Assembly (NCBI RefSeq): GCF_029761915.1
Contig: NZ_CP121695.1
Span: forward strand, 1,765,501 to 1,829,500
Length of the DNA stretch: 64,000 nt
DNA from: Bradyrhizobium sp. CB1650
GTDB lineage: Bacteria > Pseudomonadota > Alphaproteobacteria > Rhizobiales > Xanthobacteraceae
Direction of reading: 5' to 3'
Shown one piece after another: positions 57,999 through 64,000 of this stretch. Below the pieces are notes generated by a model that had not been told where the DNA came from, made no database searches, and saw only the letters and a program-made list of their open reading frames with translations. The position numbers were made by a program, and so were the translations under genes. Position 1 is the first letter of the stretch, and each line of letters opens with the position of its first letter.

Positions 57999-58886
57999 AT
58001 GCGTAGGCTTTGGTTGGCGGCGGCGATGGTGGCGGCGGCGTCCGCTGCACAGGCGGCCGATATGCCGGATCTGCCCGTTCTGCGCGGCGGCTTCACCGAT
58101 GGCCTGTCGAAGACGACCCACAATTGGGACGGCGTCTATGTCGGCGGCCATGTCGGCTATACGAGCGACTCGACCGATTTCAGCCAGAGCGTGGTCGGTC
58201 TGACGAACTACATCTTCCGCGACAGCGTGTTGCAGCAGCCGACGTCGACGTGGTCGCTGATGAACAAGACCACCACGCAAGGCACCGGTTTCGGTGCCTT
58301 CCTCGGCCGCAACTGGCAATGGTACGATGCCATTCTCGGTCTCGAGGGCACCTACACCTATTTCAACAACATGGCGACCTCGACGACGGGCACCAACGCG
58401 CTCGACATCATCAATCCACCTGGTGACACTCCGCCCGCCAACACGACCGACCACTGGAACGTGACATTGACCGGTTCTGCCGCTGCTAAGGTCAAGGACA
58501 TGATCGCGCTTCGCGGGCGCGTGGGTTGGGATGGCGGCGACTTCATGCCCTACATGTTCGCCGGAGCCGCCGTCGGCCGAATGGACGTCTCCCGCACGGT
58601 GACGAGCAACGTGACCCTGCGCCAGGACGTGACATCGACGGACATTTTCGGGGTCACGACGACCACGCCAGGAACGCCGAAGCCCGTTCCTGCGCAGTCG
58701 CAGACGCAGGGCCAACATCGAACCAATGCCTTCGCGGTGGGTTGGGTCGCCGGCCTCGGGGTGGAATATTGCCTGTGGGAAGGGTTGTTCGCGCGCGTGG
58801 AATACGAGTACGTGAAATTCTCTCCCGTCATGAACACATCCGTGACGCTGAACAATGCGCGCGTCGGGCTCGGTTACAAGTTCTGA
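57999..58886 (+). CDS. Outer-membrane beta-barrel protein (porin-family, Omp25-like)
   Basis: A 295-residue protein: signal peptide to AQA|AD, then WDGVYVGGHVGYTSDS, GTGFGAFLGRNWQWYDAILG and VTLNNARVGLGYKF. The terminal Phe fits barrel assembly. Its start follows a GGTTAAGGTTAACGGG stretch near 57940. It is the third such barrel in this window; they are not close copies. Confidence 0.9.
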   Translation: MRRLWLAAAMVAAASAAQAADMPDLPVLRGGFTDGLSKTTHNWDGVYVGGHVGYTSDSTDFSQSVVGLTNYIFRDSVLQQPTSTWSLMNKTTTQGTGFGAFLGRNWQWYDAILGLEGTYTYFNNMATSTTGTNALDIINPPGDTPPANTTDHWNVTLTGSAAAKVKDMIALRGRVGWDGGDFMPYMFAGAAVGRMDVSRTVTSNVTLRQDVTSTDIFGVTTTTPGTPKPVPAQSQTQGQHRTNAFAVGWVAGLGVEYCLWEGLFARVEYEYVKFSPVMNTSVTLNNARVGLGYKF

Positions 58887-58957
58887 TGCGGCTTTGCGGC
58901 GGCGCGGTTGACAGGCGCGCGCCGTCCTGATGCTCTGTCGCTCCAAGCGGGGCGGCA

Positions 58958-59551
58958 ATGATGAAGATCTACGGCGACAGCAATTCCGGCAATTGTCTGA
59001 AGGTGAGGTGGGTCTGCGACAGGCTCGCGCTGCCCTATCGCTGGATCGAGATCGACACGCGCAAGGGCGAAACCCGCACCCCGCAATTCCTGAAGCTGAA
59101 CGGCGCCGGCCAGGTGCCGGCCGTCGAATTCGACGACGGCCGCACGCTGGCGCAGTCCAACGCCATCATCCGCTATCTCGCCCGCGACAGCGCGCTCGTG
59201 CCGCGCGATGCGTTCACTGCCGCCAAGATGGACGAATGGCTGTTCTGGGAGCAGTACAGCCACGAGCCCTATATCGCGGTGTGCCGTTTCCTTATCGTCT
59301 ATCTCGGCAAGTCCGCGTCCGAGCTCGATCCGGAGAAGGTCAAGCGCGGCTATGCGGCGCTCGACCGCATGGAGCAGCATCTTGCGGCAAGTTGCTTCTT
59401 CGTCGGCGATGCGGTTTCGCTCGCCGACGTCGCGCTGCTCGCCTATACGCGCCTCGCGCATGAAGGCGGCTTCGATCTCGGCCGTCACGCGGCGGTCCGC
59501 CGCTGGATCGGCGAGGCCGAGGCCGGTCTCGGCCTTCCTCCGGCGCGCTGA
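58958..59551 (+). CDS. Glutathione S-transferase family protein
   Basis: A 197-residue protein. N-terminal KIYGDSNSGNCLKVRWVCDR with Ser/Cys in SGNC where GSTs have the catalytic Ser, then AGQVPAVEFDDGRTLAQSNA and the helical half. ATG 58958; ATG 58961 is equally possible. A GNAT gene follows 16 bases later on the same strand, so they may be co-transcribed. Confidence 0.92.
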   Translation: MMKIYGDSNSGNCLKVRWVCDRLALPYRWIEIDTRKGETRTPQFLKLNGAGQVPAVEFDDGRTLAQSNAIIRYLARDSALVPRDAFTAAKMDEWLFWEQYSHEPYIAVCRFLIVYLGKSASELDPEKVKRGYAALDRMEQHLAASCFFVGDAVSLADVALLAYTRLAHEGGFDLGRHAAVRRWIGEAEAGLGLPPAR

Positions 59552-59567
59552 CTCTGGAGCTCCAAGC

Positions 59568-60032
59568 ATGAATGCGAAGTCCGTCTCCATCCGCCGCGCG
59601 CGCCGCGACGACGTCGCCGCGATCGTGGCGATGCTCGCCGACGACCATCTCGGGCGCGCCCGCGAGCGGCTGGAGGATCCGTTGCCCGCCGCCTATGACG
59701 AGGCATTCGAGCGGTTCGAGCGCGATCCCAATCTCCAGCTCGTGGTCGCCGAGAGCGAGGGCAGGGTGGTCGGCTGCCTGCAACTCGCCATCCTGCCGGG
59801 CCTCAGCTCGCAAGGCGGCGTGCGCGGCCTGCTCGAGGACGTCCGCGTTGCTTCCGATTGCCGCAGCCGCGGCATCGGCGAGCAGCTCGTGCAATGGGCG
59901 CTGGCGGAAGCAAAGGCGCGCGGCTGCAATCTGGTCGAATTGCTGACGCATGCGAGCCGCGTCGATGCACAGCGCTTCTACAAGCGGCTCGGATTCGCAG
60001 CGAGTCATGTCGGCATGACTGTCCGCTTTTGA
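59568..60032 (+). CDS. GNAT-family N-acetyltransferase
   Basis: A 154-residue protein. The acetyl-CoA loop VRVASDCRSRGIGEQLVQWA is typical (RxxGxG), preceded by strands VVAESEGRVVGCLQL and followed by ARRVDAQRFYKRLGF-type SRVDAQRFYKRLGFAAS. Acceptor unknown. GGAGC lies just before ATG 59568. Confidence 0.9.
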   Translation: MNAKSVSIRRARRDDVAAIVAMLADDHLGRARERLEDPLPAAYDEAFERFERDPNLQLVVAESEGRVVGCLQLAILPGLSSQGGVRGLLEDVRVASDCRSRGIGEQLVQWALAEAKARGCNLVELLTHASRVDAQRFYKRLGFAASHVGMTVRF

Positions 60033-60188
60033 TGCACGCCGTCGCGACCGTTGCGTTGCCTGCAAAAACGGATCGCGCATTCGTTCACGTTAAGAGCTGA
60101 TAAACTACCGGACCGTCGTTCATGTTTGCCGGCGAGCGAAGGGTGCTACGTAGCGCCGACACCGGGCTCGGTAAGTTCGGGGATTTCG

Positions 60189-60395
60189 ATGACCAGCTAT
60201 TCTCTGATCAAGGTCGGCAACGACTATGTCGTGCAGGCCGGCGACAAATGCATTTTGAAAGTCGGTAGCCGCCGCCGGGCCGCGCAATTGATCAGCGAGG
60301 CAACGGATTTGCGGAATGCGCTCGCCGCAGTCGAAGCCCCGGAAACTGCACCGGAAACGCCATCACTCCACCGTGAGCCGACCGAACGTTCTTGA
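60189..60395 (+). CDS. Small hypothetical protein
   Basis: A 68-residue soluble protein: a beta-hairpin-like SYSLIKVGNDYVVQAGDKCI, a helix RRRAAQLISEATDLRNALAA, and a Glu/Pro tail. No domain recognised. ATG 60189; the longer frame upstream lies in the intergenic region. GGGG-rich upstream site. It ends about 80 bases before serC. Confidence 0.65.
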   Translation: MTSYSLIKVGNDYVVQAGDKCILKVGSRRRAAQLISEATDLRNALAAVEAPETAPETPSLHREPTERS

Positions 60396-60401
60396 CGATT
60401 C

Positions 60402-60471
60402 TACCCGTTTCCCGTATGAGCCGCGGCGGGACACCTCCCCCCAACGGGAGGCTTACTATCTGGAAGGGTAG
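60402..60471 (+). ncRNA. Candidate serC motif leader RNA
   Basis: Directly upstream of serC: CCCG TATGAGCCGCGG CGGG (60411-60430) and the stem CCTCCC/GGGAGG (60434-60451), with short joints. The alphaproteobacterial serC leader motif is known to lie just before serC genes and to hold two adjacent hairpins; the match in position and layout is good, though I cannot check the covariance model. The ribosome site GGAAGGG lies at 60462-60467. Confidence 0.58.
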
Positions 60472-60474
60472 ATG

Positions 60475-61647
60475 ATGACTGTTGCGAAGCCCGCTTCGCG
60501 GCCGAACGTGCCGCATTTCTCCTCCGGCCCCTGCGCCAAGCGCCCCGGCTGGAACGCCCAAAATCTCAAGGACGCAGCTCTCGGCCGCTCGCATCGCGCG
60601 AAGATCGGCAAGACCAAGCTCAAGCTCGCGATCGATCTGACGCGGGAAGTGCTCGAGGTGCCGGCCGATTATCGCATCGGCATCGTGCCGGCGTCCGATA
60701 CCGGCGCGGTCGAGATGGCGCTGTGGTCGCTGCTCGGTGCGCGGCCCGTCACCACGCTCGCCTGGGAATCCTTCGGCGAGGGCTGGGTCAGCGACATCGT
60801 CAAGGAATTGAAGCTCAAGGACGTCACCAAGCTGAACGCGGCCTATGGTGAAATCCCCGATCTCTCCAAGGTGGACCCTGCCAGCGACATCGTCTTCACC
60901 TGGAACGGCACCACCTCCGGTGTGCGCGTGCCGAACGCCGACTGGATCAGCGCGACCCGCCAAGGCCTGACCATCTGCGACGCCACCTCGGCGGCGTTCG
61001 CGCAGCCGCTCGACTGGGCCAAGCTCGACGTCGTCACCTTCTCCTGGCAGAAGGCGCTCGGCGGCGAAGCCGCGCACGGCATGCTGATCCTTTCGCCCCG
61101 CGCGGTGGAGCGGCTCGAGACCTACAAGCCGGCCTGGCCGCTGCCGAAAATCTTCCGCATGACGAAGGGCGGCAAGCTCAACGAAGGCATCTTCGTCGGC
61201 GAGACCATCAACACGCCCTCGATGCTCTGCGTCGAGGACTATCTCGACGCGCTGAACTGGGCCAAGTCGATCGGCGGCCTGAAGGCGCTGATCGCGCGGG
61301 CCGACGCCAACACCAAGGTGCTCGCCGACTGGAAGTCGAAGACGCCCTGGATCGATTTCCTGGCGAAGGACGCCTCGATCCGCTCCAACACGTCGGTGTG
61401 CCTGAAGTTCACCGATCCCGCGATCACCTCGCTTCCAGCGGAAGCGCAGGCCGACTTCTGCAAGAAGCTGGTCGCGCTGGTCGAGAAGGAAGGCGCGGGC
61501 TTCGACTTTGCGTACTATCGCGATGCGCCGGCAGGCCTGCGCATCTGGTGCGGCGCCACGGTCGAGGCCAGGGACGTCGAGCTCCTGACCCAGTGGATCG
61601 ACTGGGCCTTCGCCGAGACCAAGGCCGCGCTGGCCAACGCGGCGTAA
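60475..61647 (+). CDS. serC: Phosphoserine aminotransferase, Methanosarcina-type
   Basis: A 390-residue class V PLP aminotransferase, second step of serine synthesis (3-phosphohydroxypyruvate plus Glu). Marks: [32 protein letters not shown] (PLP lysine), and RRGGMRA-type closing [12 protein letters not shown]. It is the form common in alphaproteobacteria, not the E. coli form. ATG 60475 has AAGGG 7 bases upstream; ATG 60472 is closer. serA follows 182 bases later. Confidence 0.95.
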   Translation: MTVAKPASRPNVPHFSSGPCAKRPGWNAQNLKDAALGRSHRAKIGKTKLKLAIDLTREVLEVPADYRIGIVPASDTGAVEMALWSLLGARPVTTLAWESFGEGWVSDIVKELKLKDVTKLNAAYGEIPDLSKVDPASDIVFTWNGTTSGVRVPNADWISATRQGLTICDATSAAFAQPLDWAKLDVVTFSWQKALGGEAAHGMLILSPRAVERLETYKPAWPLPKIFRMTKGGKLNEGIFVGETINTPSMLCVEDYLDALNWAKSIGGLKALIARADANTKVLADWKSKTPWIDFLAKDASIRSNTSVCLKFTDPAITSLPAEAQADFCKKLVALVEKEGAGFDFAYYRDAPAGLRIWCGATVEARDVELLTQWIDWAFAETKAALANAA

Positions 61648-61663
61648 CTAGTCCAACTCAATC

Positions 61664-61730
61664 TCGTCATGGCCGGGCATCAGCGCGAAGCGTGTCTTTG
61701 CAAAGGTGCTCCCGGCCATCCATCGATCAA
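61664..61730. repeat. Decayed palindromic repeat, family B-like
   Basis: CTCGTCATGGCCGGGCATCA and CTCCCGGCCATCCATC; half of the element seems lost. Between serC and serA. Confidence 0.5.
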
Positions 61731-61829
61731 AGAGAGATGGACCCACGGGTCTCTTGCGTGAAGACGCGCTTCGCGCTTTCGCCCGCGGGTCACGCTCCGT
61801 AAATGCAGCTCGCACCACGGATCAATCCC

Positions 61830-63419
61830 ATGACCAAACCCAAAGTTCTCATTTCCGACGCGCTCTCTCCCGCAGCCGTGCAGATATTCAAGGATCGCGG
61901 CGTCGAAGTCGACTTCCAGCCCAATCTCGGCAAGGACAAGGACAAGCTGGCCGAGATCATCGGCAACTATGACGGTCTTGCGATCCGCTCCGCGACGAAA
62001 GCGACCGCCAAGATCATCGAGAAGGCGACGAGGCTGAAGGTGATCGGCCGCGCCGGCATCGGCGTCGACAACGTCGAGATTCCCGCGGCAACCGCCAAGG
62101 GCATCATCGTGATGAACACGCCGTTCGGCAATTCGATCACGACCGCCGAGCACGCCGTCACCCTGATGCTGGCGCTGGCGCGCGAGATTCCGCAGGCCGA
62201 CGCCTCGACGCAGGCCGGCAAGTGGGAGAAGAACCGCTTCATGGGCGTCGAGATCACCGGCAAGGTGCTTGGCGTCGTCGGCTGCGGCAACATCGGCTCG
62301 ATCGTTGCCGATCGCGCGCTCGGCCTGCGCATGAAGGTCGTCGCCTACGATCCGTTCCTGTCGCCGGAGCGCGCCAAGGACATCGGCGTCGAGAAGGTCG
62401 AGCTCGATGACCTGCTGAGGCGCGCCGATTTCATCACCCTGCATACGCCGCTCACCGAGAAGACCAGGAACATCATCGACGCGGCTGCGATCGCCAAGAT
62501 GAAGAAGGGCGTGCGCCTGATCAACTGCGCCCGCGGCGGTCTGGTCGACGAGCAGGCGGTGGTCGATGCGCTGAATTCCAAGCACATCGCCGGCGCCGCC
62601 TTCGACGTCTTCGTCGAGGAGCCCGCCAATTCGAACGTGCTGTTCGGCCATCCCAACGTGATCTGCACGCCGCATCTCGGCGCCTCCACCACCGAGGCGC
62701 AGGAGAACGTCGCGCTGCAGGTCGCCGAGCAGATGTCGGACTATCTGATCTCCGGTGCCATCTCCAACGCCATCAATTTCCCGTCCATCACCGCGGAAGA
62801 AGCGCCGAAGCTGCGGCCGTTCATCACGCTCGCCGAGAAGCTCGGCTCTTTCGCCGGCCAGCTCACCGAGACTGGCATCTCGAAGGTCACGATCACCTAT
62901 GAGGGCCATGTCGCCGAGATGAAGATCAAGGCGCTGACCTCCGCGGTGCTGTCGGGCCTGTTGCGGCCGATGCTGGGCGAGGTCAACGTCGTGTCCGCGC
63001 CCGTCGTCGCCAAGGAGCGTGGCATGGTGGTCGACGAGGTGACCCGCGCCGCGCAGAGCGACTATGAAAGCCTGATCACCGTGACGGTCGCGACCGAACG
63101 TCAGGAGCGCTCGGTCTCCGGCACCGTCTATCACGACGGCAAGCCGCGCCTCGTCGACATCAAGGGCATCCGCGTCGACGCCGAATTCGGCAAGTCGATG
63201 ATCTATGTCACCAACGAGGACAAGCCGGGCTTCATCGGCAAGTTCGCAGGCCTCCTGGGCGACGCCAAGATCAACATCGCGACGTTCCATCTCGGCCGCG
63301 TCGAGCAGGGCGGCGATGCCATCGCGCTCGTCGAGGTCGATGGCGCGGTGCCGGCCGAGGTGCTCGCCAAGGTGCAGGCCCTGCCGCAGGTCAAGCAGGT
63401 CAAGGCGCTGACGTTCTGA
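61830..63419 (+). CDS. serA: D-3-phosphoglycerate dehydrogenase, long form
   Basis: A 529-residue NAD-dependent enzyme, first step of serine synthesis. Marks: VIGRAGIGVDNVEI, dinucleotide fold GVVGCGNIGSIVADRAL, catalytic Arg in NCARGGLVDE and His in CTPHLGASTTEA. The C-terminus carries the intervening domain and an ACT domain (from about residue 455, VTNEDKPGFIGKFAGLL), the usual site of serine feedback. ATG 61830. Follows serC; the pair is common in rhizobia. Confidence 0.96.
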   Translation: MTKPKVLISDALSPAAVQIFKDRGVEVDFQPNLGKDKDKLAEIIGNYDGLAIRSATKATAKIIEKATRLKVIGRAGIGVDNVEIPAATAKGIIVMNTPFGNSITTAEHAVTLMLALAREIPQADASTQAGKWEKNRFMGVEITGKVLGVVGCGNIGSIVADRALGLRMKVVAYDPFLSPERAKDIGVEKVELDDLLRRADFITLHTPLTEKTRNIIDAAAIAKMKKGVRLINCARGGLVDEQAVVDALNSKHIAGAAFDVFVEEPANSNVLFGHPNVICTPHLGASTTEAQENVALQVAEQMSDYLISGAISNAINFPSITAEEAPKLRPFITLAEKLGSFAGQLTETGISKVTITYEGHVAEMKIKALTSAVLSGLLRPMLGEVNVVSAPVVAKERGMVVDEVTRAAQSDYESLITVTVATERQERSVSGTVYHDGKPRLVDIKGIRVDAEFGKSMIYVTNEDKPGFIGKFAGLLGDAKINIATFHLGRVEQGGDAIALVEVDGAVPAEVLAKVQALPQVKQVKALTF

Positions 63420-63430
63420 TCAACGGATCT

Positions 63431-63531
63431 CGTCATTCCGGGGCGATGCGAAGCATCGAACCCGGAATCTCGAGATTCCACAATTCACCATTGCGAATTG
63501 GGGTTCGCGCTCACGCGCACCCCGGAATGAC
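63431..63531. repeat. Palindromic repeat, family D (copy 2)
   Basis: CGTCATTCCGGGGCGATGCG with CATCGAACCCGGAATCTCGA at the left; right arm GGGGTTCGCGCTCACGCGCACCCCGGAATGAC. Shares ends with the copy at 11772-11867. It stands between serA and its downstream terminator. Confidence 0.8.
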
Positions 63532-63561
63532 CGACAACAAACATATTCCGACCCGCGGAAC

Positions 63562-63598
63562 AACGCCGTCCCCGCTTCGCGAGGGCGGCGTTTTTGTT
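63562..63598 (+). terminator. Rho-independent terminator downstream of serA
   Basis: AACGCCGTCCCCGC and GCGAGGGCGGCGTT form a long stem (two imperfect pairs) around TTC, ending in TTTTTGTTT. It lies 143 bases after the serA stop, beyond a palindromic repeat. Confidence 0.87.
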
Positions 63599-63696
63599 TC
63601 ATCAGCGCCGCGCTTTATTTCCCCGCGACCTCCAAACTTTGTGTACCAATGGCGCGAGGGCGCACCAATCCAAGTCGTTCGAAAAGGGAGAAAACA

Positions 63697-64000
63697 ATGC
63701 GTGAAGCCGTCATCGTTTCCTATGCGCGCACGGGCCTGGCGAAGTCCGCCCGCGGCGGGTTCAACATCACGCCGCCGATGTCTCTCGCGGCCCACGCCAT
63801 CCATCACGCCGTCGATCGCGCCGGCGTCGAGAAGGATTATGTCGAGGACTGCTACCTCGGCAACTGCGCCCATGGCGCGCCGAACATCGGCCGTCAGGCC
63901 GCGCTGCTCGCGGGCCTGCCGAAGACCACCGCCGGCGTGTCGGTGAACCGCTTCTGCTCCTCGGGGCTGCAGACCATCGCGATGGCCGCCAACTCGATCC
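63697..64000 (+). CDS. Acetyl-CoA acyltransferase (thiolase), 5' part only
   Basis: The first 101 residues of a thiolase, cut by the window edge. The start MREAVIVSYARTGLAKSARG and the active-site cysteine region VNRFCSSGLQTIA are visible. AAGGGAGAAAACA precedes ATG 63697. It would condense or cleave acyl-CoA; degradative or biosynthetic type cannot be told from this part. Confidence 0.93.
   Translation, partial: MREAVIVSYARTGLAKSARGGFNITPPMSLAAHAIHHAVDRAGVEKDYVEDCYLGNCAHGAPNIGRQAALLAGLPKTTAGVSVNRFCSSGLQTIAMAANSI

Noticed and set aside
61680..63290. 536-residue leftward frame
   Set aside because: Antisense to serA, which is unmistakable.

Overview
The window looks like chromosomal DNA of a Bradyrhizobium-type alphaproteobacterium (order Hyphomicrobiales). 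The clues are GC-rich codon use, several Omp25/Omp31-like small barrels, a long SerA and Methanosarcina-type SerC, an FMN riboswitch in front of a RibH2-like lumazine synthase, a eukaryote-like HisRS, an IsdG/HmuQ-like haem monooxygenase, and many short palindromic intergenic repeats. The genus is inferred from remembered family features, not from a search. I see no rRNA, tRNA, insertion sequence, prophage, CRISPR array or secretion cluster. Most of the window is housekeeping metabolism.

Layout. 1-4.5 kb: an outer-membrane barrel, a cold-shock protein, RlmJ, an RNase T2 and three small exported proteins. 4.5-7.2 kb: a MarR - response regulator - histidine kinase operon read leftwards. 7.5-12.3 kb: two tandem branched-chain aminotransferases, hisS, a tautomerase-like protein and a hotdog thioesterase. 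12.4-16.3 kb: proC, a YbjN protein, an FMN riboswitch with ribH, and prs. 16.4-21.2 kb: a lipoprotein, the leftward lgt - midA-like - pgeF set, a dienelactone hydrolase and, divergently, a UbiK-like protein. 21.4-24.1 kb: rplY, pth and ychF. 24.2-29.6 kb: two MaoC hydratases, tiny membrane proteins, an exported protein and two NTF2-like proteins. 29.7-36.4 kb: uvrB, small proteins, LysR, TauE/SafE and a GST. 36.6-41.5 kb: a CWC protein, the DUF1800/DUF1501 pair, a DUF559 nuclease inside repeat arms, a haem-monooxygenase-like protein and an aldo/keto reductase. 41.7-46.9 kb: a GNAT, a PAS membrane protein, two micro-membrane proteins, a GST, aspartate aminotransferase and DUF992. 47.1-53.9 kb: a degenerate EF-G-like GTPase, DUF1275, a shikimate dehydrogenase, twin exported proteins and an L-lactate dehydrogenase-like flavoprotein. 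54-64 kb: glmM, an Fsr-like MFS transporter, two more barrels, a GST, a GNAT, serC (with a candidate serC leader RNA), serA and the start of a thiolase gene.

How genes fit together. SerA and SerC are the first two steps of serine synthesis. Pth, L25, YchF, HisRS, RlmJ and the EF-G homologue serve translation. Lgt makes lipoproteins, and MidA-like and UbiK-like proteins serve respiratory-chain assembly. RibH is under FMN control.

I did not find an obvious new multi-gene system. The most curious items are the DUF559 gene whose start signal and last codons lie in palindromic repeat arms, an EF-G homologue lacking the catalytic histidine, an inverted repeat covering the ribosome-binding site of a 74-residue gene, twin micro-membrane proteins beside a PAS protein, and a codon-use island inside hisS.
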